Origin: Silene latifolia
Lineage: Eukaryota > Streptophyta > Magnoliopsida > Caryophyllales > Caryophyllaceae
DNA length: 64,000 bases
Direction: 5' to 3'
NCBI RefSeq assembly: GCF_048544455.1
Contig: NC_133536.1
Coordinates: 194,311,325-194,375,324 of the forward strand
Shown in pieces: positions 26,178 through 36,490 of this stretch; within the stretch, counting starts at the first letter, position 1, and each line of letters begins with the position of its first letter. Under the pieces are notes generated by a model that was given only the letters and a program-made list of their open reading frames with translations, had not been told where the DNA came from and did not search any database. Position numbers and translations under genes: made by a program.

Positions 26178-26985
26178 TAAAGACTAATGCAAACAATTGC
26201 ATGTCATATATTTTCATGATGAAAAAAAAAACACCATTTGGAAATAATCAATACTATTATAAAAAGCTTGAATAGTGTAAGACAACAACAACTTATGTTA
26301 TTAATTTAATTTCAGTTTGTGTGGAAAAATATCAAATTATGAAGTTCTTATAAGTACTGGTTCAAAAGACCAGATTCATGACACGTCACGATTGGAGTAG
26401 AGGTGTAGCAATTTCCAATAGACCAAAATAGTTAATTAAGAGGTTTGTTTACATGCATAGACATTACTAGCGCCCGTACATCGTACGGGCATTCCAACTA
26501 GTAAACTATAAAGTTTAATAAAATTGCATAGATTTTAAATTTAATATATAATTTTATGATGATAATAATTAATACCATAAATGTGCATGTTTATACTAAT
26601 TAATTATTTTATTTTAAGGAAATTGACATCTTCTAGTCTTCTATAAATATATAAGAAAATTACCAAGCATCTACTTTCTTTTAGTCTCTTTAAAATTAAC
26701 CTTCTAAATTAATTATTTTATGTTAAGGAAATTAACCATCTTAATTAATTATTTTATTTAAAGTAAATTGACCATGTTTTAGCCTCTTACAAATGTTTAG
26801 GAAAATTACCAAGTTTCTATATAATTTAATTTTAACCCAAACTATATAATATTTGCATTGAGATCCCCTAATCGGGTCCATCACACGGTGTTATTGATTT
26901 AAAACTATATAGTATAATTAATTTGTATAACTTTCTTTAATTACACTGAAGTCTTTTGGTTTCTGGATTTAATATATAGTATTGA

Positions 26986-27106
26986 TGTTAGTGGAATCTT
27001 GAAAGGATACTTCCCGCGGTTGTTTTCCTTGTACTCGTGACCTAGATTACTTATTAATGTTAGTGGAATCTTGAAAGGATACCATCTCCTTCCCGCGGTT
27101 GTTTCC
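26986..27106 (+). repeat. 72-bp tandem repeat, two units
   Basis: The unit tgttagtggaatcttgaaag... to ...ttacttattaa (26986-27057) is followed by a second, partial unit from 27058. The end of a preceding unit sits at 20959-20990, on the other side of the Helitron. The repeat belongs to the split LTR. Confidence 0.85.
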
Positions 27107-27145
27107 CACATTGGGTTTTCCACGTCACCAAATCTCTTGTGTCAA

Positions 27146-28702
27146 TATTAGAGAGGAGATATGATTAGAGATATATTATATTAGAGAGAAGATATGATTA
27201 GAGATATATTAGGGAAATATTGTTAGGAGTATATTATGAGTATCATAATATCTCCAAAATATTCTAGAAATATTACGGGTCATTGTACTATAAATACGGC
27301 GACATATTTCATTAATAAAGGTACCTCATTATATCGTCTTATATGGTATCAGCCTAAATTTCGATCCTCTCAAAACTCTTCCGCTTTGCTACAATCTCGT
27401 GTTTAACTCGCCGGCCAGAGATGGCTACCTTACACCATCTCCGGCGGGTATACACCATACATCCCAAATTCGTCCTTTAATGCGTTTATTAGAGTAGTTT
27501 TTTAATGAATAAAGCATTCCTTATTTTTTAATCAATAAAATAAAACTACCCAATAATCCCTAAACCCTTCGTTCCCATCAACAATCCTTCATCTTCTCTA
27601 CCTCTTCACCACATTTCTTCTACCCACCGCCTTACTACCCACCCATCACCCTAAGCCTAGATTATTCTATTAGGATGAATAAAATATCTCTACCCTCCTC
27701 TGTTCTTCACGTTGTTGTGCCTCCACCGATGCCGCCGTTGATTCCGTCCACGCCACCACCGTCATCGCACTTCTCGTTGTCCATAGTTGCTATGACAACA
27801 CTCTGTCATGTTGCTACGGCAACCGCCACAGGCCTAGCATTCCGCTACGATGGCCGTCTAAACTAACCCACCCTTGCATCACCAACGTCCTCTGTTCGCT
27901 GACCGCGTCGTTGTGCCATTGCCACCACCCTTGACTCGTCAAAGGGGTCTGACTGTCAGCCACGGCTCACAGATTCGTCCGTTACAACACCCGTCGCATC
28001 GGGATTAGGATGCCTGTTTCTTGGGTTTCTGTTTAGCTTTGATTATTTTATTTATTTTATTTCCTTTTATCGGTGTTTCACAGGTTGCTACGGCCCTCGT
28101 GCACCGTTCGTATTTGGTCTCTTGTGGTTCGCCACTCATGTTTGGTGTTTTACGAGAGTAGCTACGGCCCTCGTGCACCATTGTTTTTTTTTTCCTGTTA
28201 ATGTTTGGTTGGTGTCTGACGAGTTGCTTCGGCCCTCGTACACCTTACCCATTTGGTCTCTTGTGGTACACCACTTGAAGACAGTTTAGTTTAGTTGTTG
28301 GTGTCTAACGAGTTGCTTCGGCCCTCATGCACCATTAGTTTTCTTATGTGGCTCTCTTGATGGCATGATAAAGACCAGCGCAAGGCAATCCAAATTCGGT
28401 TCCGCGTCGACAAAGATCAACTTAGCTCATCGACAACGGCATCTTCCACTATATTTTGGTCCAGTCAAAGTGTTCGTTAAACTACCGCTTTGACTGAAGG
28501 GGTGTATTAGAGAGGAGATATGATTAGAGATATATTATATTAGAGAGAAGATATGATTAGAGATATATTAGGGAAATATTGTTAGGAGTATATTATGAGT
28601 ATCATAATATCTCCAAAATATTCTAGAAATATTACGGGTCATTGTACTATAAATACGGCGACATATTTCATTAATAAAGGTACCTCATTATATCGTCTTA
28701 CA
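27146..28702 (+). mobile_element. Short non-autonomous LTR element (TRIM-like), whole
   Basis: The two LTRs of about 200 bp (27146-27343 and 28503-28702) look identical except at the extreme ends, so the insertion is recent. The 5-bp target duplication gtcaa lies at 27141-27145 and 28703-28707. A tRNA-Met-type primer site TGGTATCAG directly follows the first LTR, and a purine tract gaagggg precedes the second. The internal 1.16 kb has no gag or pol. It holds a CG-rich head and a four-copy repeat (28080-28335). It looks whole for a non-coding element. Confidence 0.9.
28080..28335 (+). repeat. Degenerate tandem repeat inside the TRIM-like element
   Basis: Four copies of a block like gttgcttcggccctcgtgcacc occur every 65-90 bp. 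They are separated by related spacers (tttggtctcttgtggt appears twice). Confidence 0.75.
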
Positions 28703-28742
28703 GTCAAATCTCTCATTCACGTACTTTATCATTCACGTTAAC

Positions 28743-29237
28743 ATCATACAAAATTACAAATATATACGTAATTCATCAAACGACATTATACGATTAGCAA
28801 TATTAGACCGCTTTAACCCTCCCTAATCAATTAACTCAGTAAAAAAAAAATACCAAAACAATGTCCACTTCATTTTGACAAAGCTAGGTTGTGGCAAGCA
28901 TAAAGTGGCCCTGAACTTGAACAACAGGTTCCAAAGCAGTTTATAAATATGAGTACGAAGAAACATGAGTATGAGCACAACATTAAGCATCATTACTCTG
29001 TGTAATTTTGCCTTAAATGTTGTCGACTACAAATCGACGTGAATGTAATTGACTGTTATGTATAAAGATGGTATTCTTAAATCTGCTCACCTTAGATAAA
29101 TGTATGGTTAGTTATGTATTTTTTTAAATTTTGTGAAGTGCTTCGTATGTCGACAGTCTCTTAACATCTACTATACTACATAATATGTTAAATGTAGACA
29201 CTGAAACTGAGCGAAGCTGTGTAGAGGACGACACTAA
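28743..29237. other. Intergenic, Helitron-like filler
   Basis: There is no gene. The block at about 28970-29190 resembles 32040-32240 (shared 'actatactacataatatgt' and 'ttatgtataaa'), so both may be parts of one Helitron family whose 3' end is seen at 32441. Confidence 0.4.
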
Positions 29238-29739
29238 GAGCACCTCCAACAATGCGTAGAGGATGCTTCGTTAGGTTGAGGAAGTGGAAAAATGGTGCTC
29301 CAATCATGAGGATTTATCCTCAAGTTACTGAGGATGATTGAGGATGAAAGGATGCCTTGAGAAATCAAGGAATGAAACGCGCAGCACTCACCCTCACAAT
29401 GCAATTTTTTAATAATTTTTGTTGTCAGAGGAGAGAGACTCCTTTGAAATAATTTCTTTACTTAAGTCTTATTTAACCACAAAAATATTAAATTAAAAAA
29501 TATCAAAGTTGTATAAAAATATTTGATTTTTTTTTCTCTTCAAATGAAGACCAATATTGATATTATTTAGAACTATTTTTCATGAGAAAAAAAATATTAG
29601 GATGAGGATGTAATTGAATCATGGTTGGAGGAGTATTTTTGTTGTAAATTGGAAAGTTGAGGATTAGTGAGTTGGATGAGTGAGAAATGATGAGAGGGAG
29701 TGGGATGAGGAAGAGAACAAAGCATGGTTGGAGATGGTC
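29238..29739. mobile_element. PIF/Harbinger-like MITE
   Basis: Termini gagcacctccaacaatg and catggttggagatggtc are inverted repeats of the common 'gagcatctccaac' type. The interior is rich in gaggat words. The TAA target duplication is imperfect on the right. Confidence 0.6.
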
Positions 29740-30733
29740 TTATGAGGCAACAAATGTACAATCAACTATATTTCGGTAATCTTGTTACATGACTAAGTCC
29801 GTCTTTATATGAGGAGCAAAACAACTTAGATGCTTATATTCGTATAAGCGAAGCCATGCAACATAAAACCAATTGGAATAAGTTTACGCATGCCTTCAAG
29901 AAGGTCTCTAAATGCTCTATGTATATAAAAATGAAATACGCCTATCTAGGGATTCAATAACAATCCATGTTAATTAGGATACGACGTCCAACGACATATA
30001 CGATTTGTAAGCCTATTGTCACAATCTTTGGCTTGCTTTTGTGCAAAAACTAAATTTGAAAAGACAAAACCCGAAAAGTCGTCTCGAAACCGAAAAGGTA
30101 ATGAAACTCCGAAAAGGTAGGCGAAAAGGTAGTTAAAATTAAGAAATGATAAGGTAATGATTTTTATTAAAACTGTTTGGAAACAACTCAAAAAAGTAGG
30201 CGATATTTGACAAAATGACGTAAAAGGACATGGTTTATTATTGTTATCGTTTATGTTTTTACTATTATTTTTGTGTTATTGGCGTTGGCGTTATTAGTAA
30301 TAAAGTCATAATGTAATTTTTTCAATATATATGTAAAGCTGATTTGAATTATGTAAAGCTCCTAAAGAACCAAGACTCCAATCATCCATCAAACTGATAA
30401 CATAACTCCTACTAATCAAACCATGATCATCCTCTACAAAACCCACCTATAATGAAATTTTAATTAGATTTTCTATTCATACTAGATAATTAATTAAGCC
30501 AATTTGACCGAATCACGCTAAATTAATGAAAAAGAAACAATTAACAATACCTCTATCCATAGAAGCAAGTCGGTGGAGCAATCCGATGCTCAAGTCTTGT
30601 ACTTGTGAGAGTGCAGTGAAACGGCAATGGTAATTTTTTTTGGAGAACTATTGAATTGAATGAGGTTTTTTTTTAATTGGTAACATTAAAGAAAAATAAG
30701 GGTAAAATAGGTAGTTAAAAAGAAATCAGGTAC
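29740..30733. other. Intergenic with an old MITE arm
   Basis: There is no gene. The stretch 30050-30200 (gaaaaggtag words, gtttggaaac) and 31731-31910 (ggtacctgatttctcaaaagc..., gccaaacagagcc) look like the two arms of one inverted-repeat element, split by the LINE at 30734. Confidence 0.4.
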
Positions 30734-31730
30734 AAGCTCCCCCACCGATATACTCTCTTTTGTCGATCGATTATTCATTCTCCTTTGTGTGATTCTTGCC
30801 CCCTTGAGATTGAAAGTTCTCTTCACATTCTTCGCGATTGCTCTTTTTCGCGTGTTATCTGGAACTCTTTGCCAACTCCCCCTGACTTCTTCGTTTCCAA
30901 CCTCCGTGATTGGCTTAGCACCAACCTTAAATCCCCTTGCGTCTTTTGGCCCACCCTTTTCTCCTTCATTTTGTGGAACCTTTGGACCAGGCGCAATGAG
31001 CGCCTCTTTGGTGACTGTCCCCCCTTACCCCATAATCTGTGGCTTGACCGTGTGTTGTACCAAGCCCATGCCTCGGGCCGCGCCCAACCCCAAATCTGCC
31101 CCTCCCGGTTTGCTTTCCCCGACCCCAACTATAGCCTCACTTTAGGCCCCTGGCTCCCTCCCCCCTTTCCTGGTCACAAGATTAATGTTGATGCTTCTTT
31201 CAGCCCTACCTTCTTTTCTTGTGGGATTGGGTGTGTTGTTAGGGATTGGAATGGTAGGTGGGTTATAGGATGGACGCGTCGTTGCCATGCTTTAAACCCG
31301 TTGTCTGGCGAAATTTACGCTATTAGAGATGGAATTGAGTATGCGGTTAAGTCCAAGAGTACTTTTGTTATCAGCTCTGATTGTCAAGTTGCCGTTAATC
31401 TTATTTGTTCCACTACCATCCCATTGTGCCCTCTTGCTAACATTATCATGGAGTGCAGGGAACAATTAAGAGCCTCCCCATTTTTGAAGATCCAATTCGG
31501 AGGAAGATTAACCAACTTAGTTGCTGATTCACTCGCCCGCTTCTCGCTTCATGATCAATCATCAAACAATGGAAACTTCCGATGGACTACTGCACCAAGC
31601 TTTGTTGATTCATTTTGTAAAATTGACTCTACTATTGTAACATTATCCCCTAACCCGCCTCCTTGATGTACTATTGTAACTGGTGACTTTTTTTATTTTT
31701 CGCACCTTTATGCCAAAAAAAAAAAAAAAA
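30734..31730 (+). mobile_element. 5'-truncated L1 LINE: zinc finger and RNase H
   Basis: A target duplication of about 16 bp, agaaatcaggtac with leading As (30718-30733 and 31727-31742), brackets the copy. A poly-A tail ends it (31715-31730). The end of ORF2 is open from the first base to 31666. It shows a C..C....H....C zinc-binding block ('CDSCPLEIESSLHILRDC', starting near 30785), a linker, and an RNase H domain. The RNase H acidic residues are visible in 'INVDASFSP', 'SGEIYAIRDG', 'ISSDCQV' and 'LVADSLA'. Reverse transcriptase and endonuclease are absent, so the copy is dead on arrival, a normal outcome of L1 insertion. The open frame over 310 codons means it is fairly young. Confidence 0.9.
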
Positions 31731-32441
31731 GAAATCAGGTACCTGATTTCTCAAAAGCTACATGAGGTAGCTTTTTATTTCAGGTACCTTTTCAGGTCAA
31801 AAAAGGTAGTTGCCAAACACTTTAAAAAAAATCAGTGACTTTTTTTTTGCAAAAAAAGCTACTTGAGACAAATCAGTGCACTGGCGTCTTCGCCAAACAG
31901 AGCCTTTATATGGACAAATATTAAGGGGAAAAAATTCTTACACAATGTAGTACAAAAGCGTTACCAAGAGGGAGTATGTATCGGAAGACGTATTAGAAAT
32001 CAGGGTTCAATGGTTTGTCTTGTATATTGAATACCTCTATTAGCACTACGGTATGTACTTCAGCTGACATTAAATGTTGTCCTTTACAATTCTTCGGTCA
32101 TGTAATTGAGGGTTATGTATAAAAATGTTAAATCCTAGATCGACTCGCCGAACACAAATGTACACTTACCAATATGTTTATGTAATTGTTTGACATGAGT
32201 CCTCGGCATGACCGACTTTATCATTTACTATACTACATAATATGTAACGTTAACGTTCTCGATGTCATACACTTTATTGCATAAAAATGTTGAATAGGGG
32301 TTTTCACGCATACAGTGAGAAGAACAAATTTGAGCCTCAAATTATTATAATCGAAGTTAAACAACAATATAACCCATTAGAATAAACGACAATATAACCC
32401 ATTAGAATATCGCGCCCGTTAGGGTACGGACCACCAACTAG
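31731..32441 (+). other. Old MITE arm and a Helitron 3' end
   Basis: 31737-31786 is a near-perfect palindrome (ggtacctgatttctc... / ...atttcaggtacc). Around 32411-32441 the layout gcgcccgttagggtacggac, then caccaactag before a T, matches the Helitron end at 26501, so a plus-strand Helitron ends at 32441. I could not find its 5' end. Confidence 0.55.
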
Positions 32442-33145
32442 TAAATCAAAGATGGCAGAATCATTTAATTTTTTGAGCTAGAAAAGAAGAGGCACGTTTC
32501 CAATAATGTTGCGATTATTATTCTTGACAATTCATAATGTGGAGCATAGAGTAGAGACATTGAAATCAAGTCAAGGACCCCAACAATTACAAAATACAAA
32601 TCATGTTACCCAACTAATAACAATCTGTAATTTACTCAGCTTGTTGAATACCTTCACCACCTTTCTCCTTGTTCCATACTCGATCCTTACTATTCAATAC
32701 TAGACTACTTAAGTCTTAAACTACGACGGTAAAGTTTTTTCTGTGAATTTGTGAAACTCGAACTTACAATCTCTAGTTAATAACCTTGTATATTACTCGT
32801 AATACGTAGAATGAATAATACTATACGGAGTACTTAGCATAATAGCATTATGATCCCTAGGCCTAATAAGGTATTCAAGGAAGACGTAGAAGAATACTCT
32901 TCATTTCTTTTCTATTCATTTCCTTTCTAAGAATCATATAATAATAGTTTTTATTCTATACCTATTAGGCTATTATATCTTTATTTATTTTTCCATGTAT
33001 AAATTTAATCCATTAGATGAATCTAGATTACAATCCGATCGGTTAAAAATAAATGGATCATTCATATGTTTTAGAAAAAGGAGAGGATCTTAGGTCAAGG
33101 AAGACGGCATTTAAGGGCAACTCTAGGTAGGGAGGGTATATCTAT
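32442..33145. other. Intergenic, nothing recognised
   Basis: A/T-rich DNA without a sustained frame. Words such as tacggagtac are frequent. Confidence 0.4.
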
Positions 33146-33685
33146 TAGGGCAGAGTACGGATCGGGTATCCGATCCATAGTGCTAGTTCGGATCGGATAT
33201 CCATATTATAAATCCTGAAATTAGATATCCAATATCCAAACCAAATGTTTCAGATATCCAAAATAATCGGATCGGATGCGGATATCCATCGGATATCCCT
33301 ACTTTTTAATTTACTTTAAAATTAAGTTTGAAACACAATTATATTCAGTCTTACATGATGATTTTCTTTAGTATTCTTACTCCAATATTCTCGACATAAA
33401 ATTCAAGTACCACTTAGTTATTTCTCTAATATTTTAAACATTAATTAAGTTGTTGTATCAAATAAAATTTTATTTTCTCGAAATTATACTAGAAACATAT
33501 AGTTTCGGATCGGATCGGATATCCAAATGTTTTAATTCTAATATCCATATCCAAACCAAAACCAAAGATTTCAGATCAGATATCCAAACCAAATTTAACT
33601 TTCGGATCGGATATCCAAAAATTCGGATCAGATTCAGATCGGATATCGAATCGGTTTGGATAATTGGATTTTTTGCTCCGCCCTA
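33146..33685. mobile_element. hAT-type MITE with ggatcggatatcc word arrays
   Basis: It is 540 bp long. Termini are TAGGGCAGAG and CTCCGCCCTA. A perfect 8-bp target duplication, atatctat, lies at 33138-33145 and 33686-33693. Both arms are filled with ggatcggatatcc and its variants, and the middle is A/T-rich. Confidence 0.9.
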
Positions 33686-34099
33686 ATATCTATAAACGTA
33701 AACTTATCTCCTTGGTGCTACCTAAATACTCGTACTATATATATAGGGTCCAAGTGTCTAACAGTTCAAATTCAGAGCACCGGCAAACCAGCCAAAGGGC
33801 GCATTTATATTACGCGTCCAAGTCAGTCTACCGACTTGTATCACAATTCACAAATGCTCTTACCCCACTAAATTTCATTTATTCATGGAGATTTGTACTG
33901 TAGAATTTTTTGAACTTATTGTACGGAGTAACTGGTTATGAAAGTGATGTCAATTTTAACTATAACAATAGTCGAGATAAAGATTGAACTACGTCTACTA
34001 CGATTTCGAGACAAAGTCGGTATACACGATCTTAAACAATAATTATTCATCTACTTGAACCATAAATACCTTTACTTCATAAGATCAACAAGGTTGCTG

Positions 34100-34241
34100 A
34101 CTTCATGGCTTCAGTTGGACATTCATGTCCAACTCTTTCGAGGTGGTTTGATAGCCGGTGGCTTCAACTTACCTCCCTCATTCGAAAGGATGAGATAGGT
34201 TGGTCCTACCCTAGAGGATCAACCTAGTTTTCTTACCTAAT

Positions 34242-34285
<44 letters not shown>
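34100..34285 (+). mobile_element. Probable tRNA-derived SINE with long A tail
   Basis: There is an A-box-like tggcttcagttgg (34106) and a B-box-like ggtttgatagcc (34145) about 37 bp apart. They are followed by about 90 bp of body and a pure run of 43 A (34243-34285). I see no clear target duplication. Confidence 0.5.
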
Positions 34286-34288
<3 letters not shown>

Positions 34289-34817
34289 GTCATGCTTATG
34301 ACCGTCACAAGGTTATAACCTTTCACAACCCTTCTTCCACTTGCCCTCCCACTTACTTCTTGTGAGAGGCTAATCTCTCTTTGTAACATAATCATCGTCC
34401 ACCACCGGTCCACCACCATCCCCGCACTCACACAACCATGATACCACATCCTCCTCCGGCTTGGCTCTACCGCTGCAGTGCCCCTGCATTACTAACGCAA
34501 TGCTCTTTTGGCTCGCACCATGATACATTGATACATGATCGTTATTGAAACCGCAACAGATACCAAGAGTTAATACCATATCTTATCTAATAACATCACA
34601 TTAAATATGTCTAAATGTAGTGAAAGTTCACATGTCTCACATCTTCATCTAGCAACTCCAGCCTATGCATGCAATGCAATATATAGCTTGGTGTTTAAAG
34701 GACCTGAGTAATTACACCAAAAACATTAATGACTATAGACTATGGACTATGCACTAAAGCTATAATCTATCGGCTAGTCTTGCCTAAGACAATACTATTT
34801 ATCTGGTCTGTTAAATA
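34286..34817. other. Intergenic, nothing recognised
   Basis: The 'tccgtcatgcttatgaccgtcacaagg' type words at 34286-34315 also occur near 41260-41435 and 41885-42065. They are probably pieces of one MITE family. No gene. Confidence 0.4.
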
Positions 34818-35025
34818 CTCCCTCCATCCTGGTCAATTGTTGTCCTTTGGTTTTGGCACAAAGATCAAGAAAAGAGGAGATGACCAATAACTAAATGACA
34901 AGTGGAACAAATTGAATGAGAATGATCAAATTACCTATTAAGTTCATTCTTAAAATAGAAAGAAAAATAAATAAGTGAGGCACCCAAAAATGGAAAAGGA
35001 CAACAAATGCCCGGAACAGAGGGAG
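34818..35025. mobile_element. Stowaway (Tc1/mariner) MITE
   Basis: Ends CTCCCTCCATCCTG and CGGAACAGAGGGAG lie between TA dinucleotides (34816 and 35026). It is 208 bp long and non-coding. Confidence 0.85.
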
Positions 35026-35577
35026 TATCATTTAATATGGATATATAGGATAAATGTTTTACCTTTTCGGTGCATTATGCTTTTATCTTATTCATACTAT
35101 ATAGATATATTTTATCCGTCTTAAACGAATGTCCGTCTTAAACAAGAATTTGTGATAATTTATATCAAGCGATTCCCATATGTTGTGGTGTCAATAATTT
35201 GACTTATAAAAAAGTTCATTAAACTACGTACATTAATCTTGCTAGTGAACAAAATTGCTTGGAGCATTATCTCTCAATAATCACATGACTAGCACAGTTT
35301 CAAAAGCAAACGCACTTTTGTTCTCTGATTTTAGGGGAAAAAAAGGTTATCTAGACATTTAGATATTCTAAATTTCTATTCAATTTTCTTTTACAAAAAT
35401 TATCACTAAAGCTATCAGGGTATTCTTTTATAAACACGTTTATATGATACTCGTTTATCACGATCATTAAATCAGATGCACAAACTATTATTCTGTGCAT
35501 TAAAAAAATCACAAATTATACAAAAGACCAATTGATTAGATCGAATTTCCTCAAACACAAATACTTGCAAGTTGTAA
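35026..35577. other. Intergenic, nothing recognised
   Basis: A/T-rich with no sustained frame. Confidence 0.4.
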
Positions 35578-36008
35578 GACCATCTCCAAGCATAAGGTCG
35601 AGTTAATCGGGTCACCAATATTTTTCTTTTTAATCGCACCTTAATTATCTTGACCCACTTTCACCCTCCCAAGCAGAAGGTCACAACCTAGATCAGCAAC
35701 CCAATCATTTTCCACTTAGATCAGCAACCCAATCATTTTCCACTTTCTAGCCAATGAGAGAGTGTCACATACCGGGTCACCATACTCAATCAAAGGTCAC
35801 ATTCCCTTTATTTTGACGGTTGTCCTTTTTTTTGGTTTCGGCCAATGGAAAAGTGCCACCTATCGGGTCACCAACTCAACTCAAGGTCACCAAGTGACCC
35901 TGAGTAATTCAAGGTCACCAAAATTATCCCCGTAATCCTAATTTAAGGTGTCATTAAGGTGACCCAACAAGGTCACAACCTAGTCGGTGACCTTGCGTGA
36001 AGATGGTC
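35578..36008. mobile_element. PIF/Harbinger MITE with ggtcacc words
   Basis: Inverted ends GACCATCTCCAAGC and GTGAAGATGGTC lie between TAA duplications (35575-35577, 36009-36011). aaggtcacc/ggtgacc words recur in both arms. A 26-bp direct repeat (tagatcagcaacccaatc...) lies at about 35690-35742. Confidence 0.85.
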
Positions 36009-36177
36009 TAAGAGATCCTATCTTAAAAGTTATTAAGAAACCACTTTATGTATTTTTCATAACATTTTATTATTGATTGATACATATTTTCATAAAAAGC
36101 GTACCATTTTTATTATAGAATGTCGTAGTAACAATTTATACATGACTTCGTGAAATCATGAGTACCATTTTATAGTA

Positions 36178-36490
36178 CTCTCTCCAATTCACCATATTCT
36201 TCCCTATTTCCTAAAACGGTTATTCAGGTTTTCTTCCCCTTTCTATTTTTGGTAACTTTTTACTCTTATTTTATTCATACCTCTCTCCTATTACCCCGCA
36301 CACTCAACTCTTTTAATTCTATTTTATTCCTTACTTTAATATTTGTGGCCCACAATTTATTATTTAACTCCTAATTATTCATTCATCTCTCCTATCATCA
36401 AACCCCACCCAACTTTTTATCAATATAATATTCCATTTCTTAATTCTTGTGCCCAAAGTAAAGAGGAAGAAAATAGAGGATTGGAGGGAG
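36178..36490. mobile_element. Stowaway (Tc1/mariner) MITE
   Basis: Ends CTCTCTCCAATTC and GGATTGGAGGGAG lie between TA dinucleotides. It is 313 bp long. The small frames across it are chance. Confidence 0.8.

Larger units (their letters stand above)
21665..26501 (+). mobile_element. Helitron, plus strand, with RepHel relic
   Basis: It starts TCTCTATACATC after an A and ends with the hairpin gcccgtacatcgtacgggc, then attccaactag, before a T. A RepHel helicase relic lies 600 bp inside the 3' end in the same orientation, as in autonomous Helitrons. The Rep part and most of the helicase are gone. The 4.8 kb also hold a MULE-type MITE (22744-22867), a Stowaway-like MITE (24763-24937) and a small solo LTR (25983-26177). 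It is nested in the minus-strand Helitron. Confidence 0.75.
20991..26985 (-). mobile_element. Non-autonomous Helitron, minus strand, split by another
   Basis: On the minus strand the 5' end is TCAATACTATATATTAAATC (26985 leftwards). The 3' end has a GC hairpin (gcccgggcgaagctgggc) followed by accaatactag at 20991. Flanks are A and T, as Helitrons require. The uninterrupted target, ...acttattaa|tgttagtgg..., survives as the next tandem unit at about 27051-27064, so both ends are fixed by direct comparison. The element's own DNA is 20991-21664 plus 26502-26985, about 1.16 kb, without genes. Confidence 0.8.
20350..28742 (+). repeat. Copia-like LTR split by nested insertions (inferred)
   Basis: Pieces at about 20350-20538, 20860-20990, 26986-27145 and 28703-28742 read through as one LTR of about 500-550 bp. 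In order they hold a TGTTTGGG start, a tatataag box (about 20873), a 72-bp tandem repeat, a 'ttgggttttccacgtcacc' block typical of copia LTR ends, and a possible ...taaca end. Between the pieces lie a PIF MITE, a Helitron and a TRIM. The joins at the Helitron and the TRIM are well supported. The outer ends and the copia label are inference. Confidence 0.5.

Noticed and set aside
34237-34449. Frame ending in a poly-Phe run
   Set aside because: It is the complement of the SINE A tail.
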